64,000 nt of DNA, from NCBI RefSeq assembly GCF_014649115.1, contig NZ_BMSK01000022.1, forward strand, positions 62,001 to 126,000, in the 5' to 3' direction. The translations under genes were made by a program, and so were the position numbers. Below, in pieces: positions 25,783 to 35,800 of the stretch. The number at the start of each line of letters is the position of its first letter. The stretch's first letter is position 1. This DNA comes from Streptomyces eurythermus (lineage in GTDB: Bacteria; Actinomycetota; Actinomycetes; Streptomycetales; Streptomycetaceae). The notes beneath the pieces were generated by a model, which was not told the origin of the DNA, did not search any database, and saw nothing but the letters and a program-made list of their open reading frames with translations.

Positions 25783-28700
25783 GTGGAGACCAGGTCCGTC
25801 AGTCCCGTGTTCGTAGGCCGCACCGCCGAGTTGGCCACGCTGCGCGACGCGCTCGCCCGCGCCGACGCCGCCGAGCCGCAGGCGCTGCTGCTCGGCGGCG
25901 AGGCAGGCGTGGGCAAGACCCGCCTCGTGGAGGAGTTCGCCGCGGCCGCCGCCGGCCGCGGCGCGGTCGTCGCCGTCGGCGGCTGCGTGGAGATCGGCGC
26001 CGACGGGCTGCCGTTCGCCCCCTTCTCCGCCGCGCTGCGGGCCCTGCGCGACGCCCTGCCCGAGGAGTTCGCCGCCGCCGCGGCCGGCCAGGAAGAGGAG
26101 CTGGCCCGGCTGCTGCCCGACCTCGGCGAGGCCGGCGCCGGCCGCCACGACGAACAGGGCATGGCCCGCCTGTTCGAGCTGACCGCCCGGCTGCTGGAGC
26201 GGGTCGCCGCCGGCCACACCGTCGTCCTGGTCCTGGAGGACCTGCACTGGGCCGACGCCTCCACCCGCCACCTGCTCGCCTATCTGCTGCGCACCCTGCG
26301 CGCCGGCCGCCTCCTCGTCCTGGCCAGCTACCGCAGCGACGACATCCACCGCCGCCACCCGCTGCGCCCCCTGCTCGCCGAACTGGACCGGCTGCGCACC
26401 GTCCGCCGGATCGAACTCGCCCGCTTCACCCGCGAGGAGGCCTGCCGCCAGATCGCCGGCATCCTCGCCGCCGAACCCGACCCCGCCCAGGTCGACGAGA
26501 TCTACGAACGCTCCGACGGCAACGCCTTCTTCATCGAGGAACTCGCCGTCGCCGCCTGCCAGGGCAACTGCACCGGTCTCACCGACTCCCTGCGCGACCT
26601 GCTCCTCGTCCGGGTCGAGGCACTGCCCGAGAGCGCCCAGCGGGTCGCCCGGATCGTCGCCGAGGGCGGCTCCACGGTGGAGTACCGGCTGATCGCCGCC
26701 GTGGCCCGGCTGGCCGAGGACGACCTCATCGAGGCGCTGCGGGCCGCCGTCGGCGCCAACATCCTCACCGTCACCCCCGCCGGCGACGGCTACCGCTTCC
26801 GGCACTCCCTGGTCCGCGAGGCCGTCGCCGACGACCTGCTGCCCGGCGAACGCTCCCGGCTCAACCGCCGCTACGCCGAGGCCCTGGAGACCGATCCCAC
26901 GCTCGTCCCCGCCGACGCCCGGGTGATGCGCCTGGCCAGCTACTGGTACCACGCGCACGACGCGGCCAAGGCCCTGCCCGCCGTCCTCGCCGCCGCCGTC
27001 GTCGCCCGCCGCCGGCACGCCTACACCGAACAACTCGGGCTGCTGGAACGGGCGATGGAACTGTGGGACTCCGCCCCGGCCGAGGTGCGCGCCGCCCTGC
27101 GCCCGGTCGACTACGCGGAGGTGTACCCCCCGTGCGGCTGCGACCCGGCCACCACCCCGCTGCGCTACCTCGACCTGATGGCCGAGGCCGCGGTGGCGGG
27201 CCGCTTCGGCGGCGAACGGGAACGCGCCCTGAAGATCACCAAGCGGGCCCTGCGCCTGCTGGAGGAGGACCCGGACCCGCTGCGCGCCGCCTGGTTCTGG
27301 GTGCAGCGCTCCCGGCTGGTGCAGGCCCAGGCCCGCGGCGACGGCTGGCGGGAACTGGCCACCGCGCAGGAACTGGTGCGCGGTCTGCCGCCGTCCGAGG
27401 TGCACGCCGAGGTGCTGGCGGTCGTCGCCAACTGGTCCATGCAGCACCGGCCCGGCCCCGAGGCGCTGGCCGCCGCCGAACGGGCCGTGGAGTACGCGCG
27501 CATGGTGGGCGCCCGCGAGACCGAACTGCACGCCCTGCTCACCCTGGGCGGGCTGACGGTGGAGTCCGGCGACCCGGAGGCGGGCCTGGCGCAGATGCGG
27601 CAGGTGCTGCGGGACACCCTGGCGGAGGGCGTGCACCCGGTCGCCGGCCGGGCCTACGTCAACCTGCCGTCCGCGCTGCGCAGCGTCGGCCGGGACCGGG
27701 AGGCCGTCCCGCTGCTGCGCGAGGGCATCGAGTTCTGCCGCCGCTACGGACTGCTGGACTCCGGGGCCTGGGCCTGGGGCAACCTCTCCGAGGCGCTCTA
27801 CGCGCTCGGCCGGTGGGACGAGGCCGCCGAGGCCGCCGCACACGCCACCCGCGTCGGCCACAGCGCCAAGCCCCGGGCAGGCGGCGCCCTGCGCCTGGCC
27901 CACCTCGCCCTGGCCCACGGCGACCTCGCCGAGGCCGCCCGGCAGCTCGCCACCGCCCGCTCCTGGTACGGCACCCACGACCCGCGGCCCCAGCAGTCCC
28001 TGCCGCTGATCCGCACCGCCGTCGGCATAGCGGCCGCCGAAGGCAGGATCGACGACGTCCGCGCGCTCCTGCTGCCGGTCCTGGACGCCGGTTTCCCGCC
28101 CGGCACCCACCGGTACGGCTGGCCGCTGCTGCTGGCCGCCGCCACCGCCGAGGCCGACGCCCGCACCCTGCCCGCCGCCCGGCCCGGCCGCGCCGGGATC
28201 CTCGACCGCCTCGCCACGGCCGTACGGAAGCTGACCACCGGCGTCCCCCTGTGGCAGGCCCACAGCCGGTGGGCCCGGGCCGAACTGCTGCGCGCCGAGG
28301 GCCGGGACACCGCCGAGACCTGGGCCCCGGTGGTCGCCGCCTTCGAGTGCCTGGACCGCCCCTACGACCTCGCCCGGGTCCGGCACCGCCTGGCCGGGGC
28401 ACTGCTGGCCGAGGGCGGCGACGACGAACGGGACCGCGCCGTGGAACTGCTCAGGCTGGCCGCGGCGGTCGCCGAGCACCTGAGGGCCCGCCCGCTCGCC
28501 GACACCGTCGCCCGGCTCGCCCAGCGGGCCCGGCTCACCCTCGGCGGCAGGCGGCGGGACGCGGCCGCAGACCCGGCCGCCGCGTTCGGCCTCACCAGCC
28601 GGGAGCGGGACGTCCTCGGCCTGGTCGCGGCCGGCCGTACCAACCGGCAGATAGCCGAGGAGCTGTTCATCTCGCCGAAGACCGCGAGCGTCCACGTCTC

Positions 28701-28809
28701 CAACATCCTCGGCAAGCTCGGGGTCTCGGGCCGGGGCGAGGCGGCGGCGGTGGCGCACCGGCTCGGCCTGCTCGTGGCCGGGACACTCGCTGCCGGATCG
28801 TCCGGGTGA
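25783..28809 (+). CDS. large ATP-binding LuxR family (LAL) transcriptional regulator
   Basis: The roughly 1008-residue protein begins FVGRTAELATLRDALARAD, then a Walker A GGEAGVGKTRL near residue 40 and Walker B VVLVLEDLHWAD, typical of the AAA/NB-ARC-like half of LAL regulators. A long TPR-like helical middle follows, and the C terminus carries a LuxR helix-turn-helix (LTSRERDVLGLVAAGRTNRQ onward, about residues 935-995). LAL proteins activate metabolic genes in response to a ligand and ATP; the target here is unknown. I use the GTG at 25783; an ATG at 25771 and a GTG at 25528 (overlapping the previous stop) are alternatives that would add 4 or 85 residues. Confidence 0.85.
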   Translation: METRSVSPVFVGRTAELATLRDALARADAAEPQALLLGGEAGVGKTRLVEEFAAAAAGRGAVVAVGGCVEIGADGLPFAPFSAALRALRDALPEEFAAAAAGQEEELARLLPDLGEAGAGRHDEQGMARLFELTARLLERVAAGHTVVLVLEDLHWADASTRHLLAYLLRTLRAGRLLVLASYRSDDIHRRHPLRPLLAELDRLRTVRRIELARFTREEACRQIAGILAAEPDPAQVDEIYERSDGNAFFIEELAVAACQGNCTGLTDSLRDLLLVRVEALPESAQRVARIVAEGGSTVEYRLIAAVARLAEDDLIEALRAAVGANILTVTPAGDGYRFRHSLVREAVADDLLPGERSRLNRRYAEALETDPTLVPADARVMRLASYWYHAHDAAKALPAVLAAAVVARRRHAYTEQLGLLERAMELWDSAPAEVRAALRPVDYAEVYPPCGCDPATTPLRYLDLMAEAAVAGRFGGERERALKITKRALRLLEEDPDPLRAAWFWVQRSRLVQAQARGDGWRELATAQELVRGLPPSEVHAEVLAVVANWSMQHRPGPEALAAAERAVEYARMVGARETELHALLTLGGLTVESGDPEAGLAQMRQVLRDTLAEGVHPVAGRAYVNLPSALRSVGRDREAVPLLREGIEFCRRYGLLDSGAWAWGNLSEALYALGRWDEAAEAAAHATRVGHSAKPRAGGALRLAHLALAHGDLAEAARQLATARSWYGTHDPRPQQSLPLIRTAVGIAAAEGRIDDVRALLLPVLDAGFPPGTHRYGWPLLLAAATAEADARTLPAARPGRAGILDRLATAVRKLTTGVPLWQAHSRWARAELLRAEGRDTAETWAPVVAAFECLDRPYDLARVRHRLAGALLAEGGDDERDRAVELLRLAAAVAEHLRARPLADTVARLAQRARLTLGGRRRDAAADPAAAFGLTSRERDVLGLVAAGRTNRQIAEELFISPKTASVHVSNILGKLGVSGRGEAAAVAHRLGLLVAGTLAAGSSG

Positions 28810-28847
28810 GACCTACGCTGGAGAAAACCGGCAGTCGAGGGGGAGCC

Positions 28848-29057
28848 GTGTTCAACGTCTTCGAGGACCTGTTCGCACCCGGCCGCAAACACACCCGGGA
28901 CGAACTCAAACGGCTGGAACTGTCCCGCGAGGACGTCGGCGACAACGACCCCGGCCGCGGCCCCATAGACCTGGCCTCCGGCAAGGCGGTCATACGGCTG
29001 TCCCCGCCCGAACCGCCGGCACCGGCCGACGAGGAACCCGGTCCCGAGCCCGGCTGA
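28848..29057 (+). CDS. DUF6191-like small protein
   Basis: The 69-residue product starts FNVFEDLFAPGRKHTRDELK, continues RLELSREDVGDNDPGRGPID and ends in a proline/glutamate-rich tail. It matches a family of short actinobacterial proteins of unknown role. The GTG start follows GAGGGGGAG. It lies 38 nt after the LuxR-type regulator and may share its transcript. Confidence 0.7.
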   Translation: MFNVFEDLFAPGRKHTRDELKRLELSREDVGDNDPGRGPIDLASGKAVIRLSPPEPPAPADEEPGPEPG

Positions 29058-29104
29058 CCTCGGCCGACGGGCGGGCCGAAGGGCGGGCGGGCCGACGGCC
29101 GGGC

Positions 29105-30262
29105 TCAGCGGACCTGAAGCTCCAGCACCCGGTCGTCGCCCTTCTTCGGCGTGCCCCGGCCGTCGGTGTTGCTGGTCACCAGCCACAGCCGGCCGTCGCC
29201 CGCCGGGACCACCGTGCGCAGCCGGCCGTAGGTGCCGGTGAGGAACGCCTGCGGGGCGGCCGAGGCCGACGTGCCGTGCAGCGGGACGCGCCACAGCCGC
29301 TCGCCGCGCAGCCCCGCCATCCAGATCGCGCCATTCACATGGGCGATGCCGCTGGGGGAGGCCTCGTCGGTGTGCCACTGGGCCACCGGGTTCTGGAAAC
29401 CGGCGGCGGAGGCGCGGCCCTCCGCCTCGGGCCAGCCGTAGTCGCCGCCGGGCTTGATCGCGTTCAGCTCGTCCCAGGTGTCCTGCCCGAACTCCGAGGC
29501 GTACAGCCGCTGGTGGCCGTCCCAGGCCAGCCCCTGGACGTTGCGGTGGCCGTAGGAGTACACGACGGAGCCGGGGAAGGGGTTGCCGGGCGCCGGTTCG
29601 CCGTCCGGGGTCATCCTGAGGATCTTCCCGCCGAGCGAGGACCGGTCCTGCGCCAGGCCCCGCCGCCCGGTCTCGCCGGTGCCCGCGTACAGCATGCCGT
29701 CCGGCCCGAACGCGATCCGGCCGCCGTTGTGGATGGTGCCCTTGGGGATGCCCTTGAACACCGTGTCGGGAGCGCCCAGCCGCTCACCGGCCGGTTTCCG
29801 CTCGTCGTAGCGCACGCGGACGATCCGGTTGTCCGAGGCCGAGGTGAAGTAGGCGTAGATCATGTGGTCCGAGGCGTAGCCGGGGGACGGCGCGATGCCC
29901 AGCAGCCCGCCCTCCCCGGCCGGGGAGACCCCGGAGACCGTGCCCAGCACCGTCGTCCGGCCGGTCTTCGTGTCGATCCGGCTGATCGTGCCCTCGTCCC
30001 GGGAGGAGACCAGCAGATCACCGCCCGGCAGCGCGGCCAGCCCCCATGGTGACTTCAGCCCCTCGGCCACCGTGCGCAGCACCTTCGCCGATCCCTTGGC
30101 GGGCGCGGCCGGCTCGGTGGCCCGGGAGGCGCCGGACCCCCCGGAGACCGTGGCGGCCGGCGTCCGGCCCGGCGCGTCGCCGCCCTCCGAGGAGCAGCCG
30201 GCCGTGAGCAGCAGGGCGGTCGCGGCCAGCAGGGCCGGTACGGCTCGACGTCGCACGATCAC
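29105..30262 (-). CDS. PQQ-dependent sugar dehydrogenase family lipoprotein (glucose/sorbosone dehydrogenase-like)
   Basis: The 385-residue protein has a lipoprotein signal (RRRAVPALLAATALLLTAGC, lipobox LTAGC) and so should be anchored outside the membrane. The rest is a six-bladed beta-propeller of the soluble glucose dehydrogenase/GSDH type: VAEGLKSPWGLAALPGGDLL, EGGLLGIAPSPGYASDH, IHNGGRIAFGPDGMLY, SYGHRNVQGLAWD. Family members oxidise sugars with PQQ, but Streptomyces generally do not make PQQ, so the true cofactor or substrate is open. Confidence 0.85.
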   Translation of the reverse strand: MIVRRRAVPALLAATALLLTAGCSSEGGDAPGRTPAATVSGGSGASRATEPAAPAKGSAKVLRTVAEGLKSPWGLAALPGGDLLVSSRDEGTISRIDTKTGRTTVLGTVSGVSPAGEGGLLGIAPSPGYASDHMIYAYFTSASDNRIVRVRYDERKPAGERLGAPDTVFKGIPKGTIHNGGRIAFGPDGMLYAGTGETGRRGLAQDRSSLGGKILRMTPDGEPAPGNPFPGSVVYSYGHRNVQGLAWDGHQRLYASEFGQDTWDELNAIKPGGDYGWPEAEGRASAAGFQNPVAQWHTDEASPSGIAHVNGAIWMAGLRGERLWRVPLHGTSASAAPQAFLTGTYGRLRTVVPAGDGRLWLVTSNTDGRGTPKKGDDRVLELQVR

Positions 30263-30564
30263 GCTCCCTTCCGGCCGGCGGACACCACGGCGGCCTCACG
30301 CCGCACGCTACTCCGCGGCCACGGACGACGGACACCGGCCGTCCGCGCCGGACCGGCTTCCCGGGACCGGGTCCCGGTCCCCGGACGCCGCGTCTCGCTC
30401 GTCGAGCGTCGCGCCCCGGCCACCGGGCCCTGATCCCCGGTCACCGGTCCACGGTGGCCGGAAATCCCGGTCCCGGAGACGCGGTCCCGGGAACAACCCG
30501 CAGAACCTCGGTCCCAGGAACAGCTCGAGAACCTCGGTCCCGGGAGCAACACCGTCCCGGGACC
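30263..30564. repeat. non-coding 302-bp interval with degenerate GTCCC-GGAAC repeats
   Basis: No credible gene lies here. From about 30477 the interval carries degenerate direct repeats based on CTCGGTCCCAGGAACA: GTCCC cores at 30484, 30511, 30537, 30554 and 30568, mostly 26-27 nt apart. The last copy contains the final codons of the aldo/keto reductase (minus strand). The upstream part is rich in CCGGGACC self-complementary stretches. Promoters of the minus-strand sugar dehydrogenase must lie at the left edge. Confidence 0.6.
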
Positions 30565-31563
30565 TCAGTCCCAGGAACCCTGCGCCGCCGGCAGCCCGGC
30601 CACCTCCGCCAGGTCCCGCGCGGTCAGCCGCAGCCCCGCCGCCCCCGCGTTCTCCGCGGCCCAGCGCTCCTGCTTGGTGCCCGGCAGCGCGATCACATGA
30701 CGGCCCTGCGCCAGCACCCAGGCCAGCGCCACCTGGGCCGGGGTGACGTCCTCGCCGTGCCGCCGGGCGATGCGCCGCAGACCCGCGACGATCGGCTGGT
30801 TGGCCGCCATCATCTCGGCCGTGAACCGGGGATGCCGGGCGCGCACGTCGTCCGGCTCGAAACCCTCGCCCGGCGTCAGCGTGCCGGTCAGGAAGCCGTT
30901 GCCCAGCGGCATCGCCGCGAGGAAACCGACCCCGCGCGCCTCGCACCACGGCAGCAGCGCCTGGAGCGCCTCCGGCGACCACACCGACAGCTCCGCCTGC
31001 ACCGCGCTCACCGGGAACACCTGCTGGACCCGCTGCAACCGGCGCAGCGTCGCGTCGTACAGCCCGGCGCCCGAGCGGCGTCCGCCGCGCGCCCCCAGCG
31101 CACACAGGCCCAGCGCGCGCACCTTCCCCGCCCGCACCAGGTCCGCCATCGCGCCCCACGTCTCCTCGACGGGCACCTCGGGGTCGGGGCGGTGCAGCTG
31201 GTACAGGTCGATCACGTCCGTCTGGAGCCGGCGCAGCGAGGCGTCGCAGGCCCGGCGCACATAGCCGGGGCGGCCGTTGGCCACGATGTGCTGCTCGCCC
31301 ACCAGCAGCCCCACCTTCGTGGCCACGAAGGCGTCCCGGCGCCGCTCCCTGAGCACCCGGCCCAGCAGCAGCTCGTTGGTGAACGGGCCGTACATGTCCG
31401 CGGTGTCCAGCAGGTCCGAGCCGAGGTCCAGCGCCCGGTGCACGGCTTTGACCGACTCCTCACCCCGCTGCCGGGATGCGGTGTACGCCCAGCTCATCGG
31501 CATGCATCCGAGTCCGACGGCCCCCACCGCGAGTCCCCCCGCGCCGATCGTCCTGCGCTCCAC
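30565..31563 (-). CDS. aldo/keto reductase
   Basis: The 332-residue protein is a TIM-barrel oxidoreductase using NADPH. Motifs: GAVGLGCMPMSWAY near the start, LLDTADMYGPFTNELLLGRVL (catalytic Asp and Tyr), FVATKVG (catalytic Lys), YQLHRPDPEVPVEETW (catalytic His), and ALPGTKQERWAAENAGA in the cofactor loop. The GTG at 31563 follows GGGAGG by about 10 nt. Divergent from the hydroxyacid dehydrogenase. Its last codons are part of a downstream degenerate repeat. Confidence 0.88.
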   Translation of the reverse strand: MERRTIGAGGLAVGAVGLGCMPMSWAYTASRQRGEESVKAVHRALDLGSDLLDTADMYGPFTNELLLGRVLRERRRDAFVATKVGLLVGEQHIVANGRPGYVRRACDASLRRLQTDVIDLYQLHRPDPEVPVEETWGAMADLVRAGKVRALGLCALGARGGRRSGAGLYDATLRRLQRVQQVFPVSAVQAELSVWSPEALQALLPWCEARGVGFLAAMPLGNGFLTGTLTPGEGFEPDDVRARHPRFTAEMMAANQPIVAGLRRIARRHGEDVTPAQVALAWVLAQGRHVIALPGTKQERWAAENAGAAGLRLTARDLAEVAGLPAAQGSWD

Positions 31564-31638
31564 CTGCTCGTGAACCTCCCTCTGCCCGGCCACCAACCTA
31601 ACCTCTGCGCGTACGCGGGCCTGACATAGCCTCCTGGC

Positions 31639-32616
31639 ATGAGTGCAGAGGTCTGGCTTCCCATTCCGCCCGAGGAGATCGAGGGGCTGCCCGCGGGGCC
31701 CCGTTACCTGTTCTGGGACGGTGGCGCGGACGGTGACCAGCCGTTTCCCGGCGACCCGGAGCGGTGCGCGGTGTACGTGGTGCCGTACATGAAGCGGCTG
31801 TCGGTCCGGGTGGGCCCGCTGCCGCACCTGACGAACGTCCGGGTGGTCCAGACGCTCACCGCCGGCGTCGACGACATCACCGCGCGGCTTTCGGACATTC
31901 CGCCGGGCGTACGCCTGTGCAACGCGCGGGGCGTGCACGAGACCAGCACCGCCGAGCTGGCGCTCACCCTGACCCTCGCCGCGCTGCGCGGCATCCCCGA
32001 ATTCGTCCGCGCCCAGCGGCAGGAGCGCTGGGCCGGCGGATTCCATCCCTCCCTCGCCGACAAGAGCGTGCTGATCGTCGGCTACGGGTCCATCGGCGCC
32101 GCCATCGAGGACCGGCTCGTGCCGTTCGAGGTAGCGCGGGTCGCACGGGTCGCACGCTCCGGTCGCACGGTAGCGCGCGGTCCTGTGCACCCGATCACCG
32201 ATGTGCCCTCCCTGCTTCCGCACGCGGACGTCGTGATCCTGTGCACCCCTCTTACGGAGGACACCCGCGGACTCGTGGACGCGGACTTCCTCGCCCGGAT
32301 GAAGGACGGTGCGCTGCTCGTCAATGTGGCGCGCGGAGCCGTCGTGGACACCAAGGCGCTCCTCGCCGAACTGGAGCGGGGCCGGATCACGGCGGCCCTG
32401 GACGTGACGGACCCCGAGCCGCTGCCCCCCGGCCACCCCCTGTGGCAGGCGCCGGGCGTGCTGATCAGCCCGCATGTCGGCGGGCCCTCCTCGGCCTTCC
32501 TGCCGCGCGCCAAGCGGCTGATCGCCGACCAGCTGACCCGGTTCGTGAACCGCGAACCCCTGCGGAACGTGATCCTTACGACCGGTCCCGAAACGGCGGG
32601 AGCAACCGGGCGCTAG
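31639..32616 (+). CDS. D-2-hydroxyacid dehydrogenase
   Basis: The 325-residue protein has the D-isomer-specific dehydrogenase fold: TLTAGVDDIT, the NAD-binding VLIVGYGSIGAAIEDRL, DVVILCTPLTEDTRGLVDADFL, LVNVARGAVVDTKALLAEL (catalytic Arg), DVTDPEPLPPGHPLW (Glu) and ISPHVGGPS (His). The substrate is unknown. TAGCCT (31627-31632) lies 6 nt before the ATG, so the transcript is probably leaderless. Confidence 0.88.
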   Translation: MSAEVWLPIPPEEIEGLPAGPRYLFWDGGADGDQPFPGDPERCAVYVVPYMKRLSVRVGPLPHLTNVRVVQTLTAGVDDITARLSDIPPGVRLCNARGVHETSTAELALTLTLAALRGIPEFVRAQRQERWAGGFHPSLADKSVLIVGYGSIGAAIEDRLVPFEVARVARVARSGRTVARGPVHPITDVPSLLPHADVVILCTPLTEDTRGLVDADFLARMKDGALLVNVARGAVVDTKALLAELERGRITAALDVTDPEPLPPGHPLWQAPGVLISPHVGGPSSAFLPRAKRLIADQLTRFVNREPLRNVILTTGPETAGATGR

Positions 32617-32699
32617 GCGCCTTCCGGCACCCTCCGCAATCTTTCGGACGCTCGCTGTACCGGCATACGCCCTGGTCGTCACGGAGCGTAGAGACGCTA

Positions 32700-32712
32700 T
32701 GTCCCTGAGTGA
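32700..32712 (+). promoter_or_regulatory. BldD-box-like site upstream of cdgE
   Basis: TGTCCCTGAGTGA fits the BldD consensus TNACNCWGNGTNA at every fixed position except the third (T for A). BldD is the c-di-GMP-bound developmental master repressor of Streptomyces. From memory cdgE is a direct BldD target. The site lies 104 nt before the preferred cdgE start. Confidence 0.55.
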
Positions 32713-32815
32713 CGATCCTGGTGTATCGTCCCGGGCAGGGGCAGCGCCGCTGACATTCGGCGCCGGGGATGGACATTTCAGATCTGTGAGGGGGGCGACG
32801 GGCGATGCACGGCCT

Positions 32816-35800
32816 ATGGACGAACGATCCGACGCGGCGGAGCCGCCGACGGCGACCCTGGCGCACGGCCGCGGGCGGACGCGGCCACCACACCAGCCAC
32901 CACAGTCACCACCAGCGCAGGTACGGCGGCCGTCGCCGGCCGGCGTATCCGGCGCAGCGGGACCGTCGGGACCGGGGAACGGCACGCACCGGGAGGCCCC
33001 GGTGAGCGCCCCGACCTCGGTGACGACCCCCCTGGGCAGCGCGGTGCGCGCACCGCACCCGCACGAGGCGCCGCCGTCGCGCCGGCCGGTGGCCGGCGAG
33101 AACAGGCGCCTGGTCGAGCAGCTCGTCCTCGCCCTGGTCTGCGCGGCCTACGCCGGCGGTTCCGCCTTCGGCTGGGGCTCGGACCGGGTCGCCGACGTGA
33201 TGGGCGACTTCGGGCTGAGCGCGGCGGCGGCCGCCGCCGCCGTCTCCTGCTTCCTGTACGCCCGCGGCCCGCGGGTGCGCTTCCGGTCCGCCTGGCTGCT
33301 GTTCGCCCTGTCGGCGACGATGAGCTCGCTGGGCAACGCGGTCTGGGGCTGGTACGAGGTCGCCCTGAGCGCGCCGGTGCCCAGCCCCAGCTACGCCGAC
33401 CTGTTCTTCCTGTGCTTCGCGCCGCCCGCCATCGTGGGCCTGCTGGTGCTCGCCAAGCGGCCGGCGAGCAGAGCGGGCTGGATCTGCCTGGGGCTGGACG
33501 CCTGGCTGATCGGCGGCTCGCTGCTCACCCTCTCGTGGAGCCTCGCGCTCGCCCAGGCGGCCCGCATCGACGGGTCGAGCGTGGCGCACGCCGCGCTGTC
33601 GCTGGCGTACCCGCTGCTCGACATCGCCCTGGTCAGCATGGTGCTGGCGCTGCACTTCCGCCGCGCCCCGGGCAACCGCACGGCGGTGAACACCGCGATC
33701 GGCGCGCTCGCGCTGACCGTGCTGTGCGACGCGCTGTTCACCTCGCCGCTGCTGCACAGCAGTTATCGCTCCGGGCGGCTGCTGGACGCGGGCTGGTTCG
33801 CCGGCTCCCTGCTGCTCGCCTACGCTCCCTGGGCCGCACCCCGGCGGCAGGCCGGGCCGCGGGCGCACACGCCCGACGGGCACACGCGCGTGGTCCACGA
33901 ACACGTGCCGGGCCAGCGCGGCACCGGCCAGTGGGCCGTGGGCCAGTGGGGCGCGGGCCAGTGGAGCACGGGGCACCACCCCGCGCCCCCGCTGCCCGCG
34001 CCGGGCGGCGAGCACCTCCGGTACCCGGCGGGGCGGCCGCTCACCGGCTCCCTCGCCGCGCTCACCCCGTACCTCGCCGCGGCCGTGTGCACCCTGGGGA
34101 TCCTGTACAACGTCCTCAACGGCCGCAGGCCCGACCACGTCGTGCTGATCACGGCGGGCGCCGTGGTGCTGGCGCTCGTCATCCGGCAGGGCATCATGCT
34201 GCTGGACAACATCACCCTCACCCAGGAACTGGCGCAGAAGGAGAACCACTTCCGCTCCCTGGTGCAGGGCTCCAGCGACGTCATCATGATCGCCGCGCCC
34301 AACGGTGTCCTGCGCTACGTCTCCCCGGCCGCCGCCGGCGTGTACGGCCGGCCCGCAGAGGAGCTGGTGGGCACCGAGCTGGCCGCCCTCATCCACCCGG
34401 AGGACCTGGGCCGTGTGGTGCACGAGGTGCGCCGCTTCCTGGCCGCGAGCCCGGTGGAGGAGCCCACCACGCGCATCGAGTGCCGGTTCCGCTCCGGCGA
34501 CGGGGGTACCTCCCGCTCGAGCGAAGCCGGGAGCGGGGGAGGCTGGCTCAACGTCGAGTCGACCGTCAACCGCCACCACGGCGGGCTGATCTTCAACAGC
34601 CGGGACGTGACCGAGCGGGTCCGCCTCCAGGCGCAGTTGCAGCACAACGCCGAGCACGACCCGCTGACCGACCTGCCCAACCGCGCGCTGTTCACCCGGC
34701 GGGTGCAGCAGGCCCTGGCCGGCCGCCGGTCCACCGACCGGGGCGCCGCGCTGCGCGGTACGGCGGTGCTCTTCATCGACCTCGACGGGTTCAAGGCGGT
34801 CAACGACACGATCGGGCACCAGGCCGGGGACGAGCTGCTCATCCAGGCCGCCCGCAGACTCCAGGAGGCGGTCCGGCAGGGTGACACCGCCTCCCGGCTG
34901 GGCGGTGACGAGTTCGCGGCCCTGATCGTCGGCGACGGCACCCGGGACCGGGCCGCCCGGGAGCGCAACATCCTGGAACTGGCCGACCGGCTGCGGGTGA
35001 CCCTCTCCCAGCCGTACGTCATCGACGGCAACGACGTCCGGGTCGCCGCCTCCATCGGCGTCGCCTTCGCCGAACCGGGACTGGGCGCGGGCGAGTTGCT
35101 GAGAAACGCCGACCTGGCGATGTACCGCGCGAAGTCGGCCGGAAAGGGCCGGGTCGAGCTGTACAAGCCGCAGATGCAGCAGGACGTCGTCCGCAAGGCC
35201 GAGCTGGCCACGCGTCTGCGCGCCGCGCTGCACGACGGCGAGTTCACGCTGCTGCACCAGCCGGTGGTGTGCCTGGAGAGCGGCCGGATCACGACCGTCT
35301 CCGCGCAGGCCCGCTGGCGCTCCTCCCAGGGGGTGCTGTTCACCCCGGCGGAGTTCCTGCGGGTGGCCGACGACGCCGACAAGACCGCCGAGCTGGACCG
35401 CTGGATCCTCCAGCAGGCCGTGCAGACGGCGGCCGAGCGGGCCGCCGCCGGGGTCGCCGTACCGGTCACGGTCCGGATGAGCGCCCGGCGGCTGCTGGAC
35501 CGCTCGTCCCCGATGGGCTCGGTGGAGGCGCTGCTGACCCGGCACGGGCTGCCGCCCGGGGCGCTGGTCGTGGAGCTGTCCGACACCGACCCCCGCGTCT
35601 CGCTGGACGAGCTGGAACGGCGGCTGACCGCGCTCAGCCGGCTCGGGGTGCGGATCGCCCTGGACGGCTTCGGCAGCGGCTACGCGGCCATCACGGCGCT
35701 GCGGCGGCTGCCCGTGGACATCCTCAAGCTCGACCGCGGTCTGGTCGAGGGCGTGGTGGAGTCCGCGCGGCTGTACAAGATCACCAGTGGTCTGCTGCGG

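Noticed and set aside
25173..29057. 1294-codon plus-strand frame overlapping the LAL regulator
   Set aside because: Only its last 69 codons (DUF6191-like protein) look real; the remainder is arginine/proline-rich shadow of the regulator.
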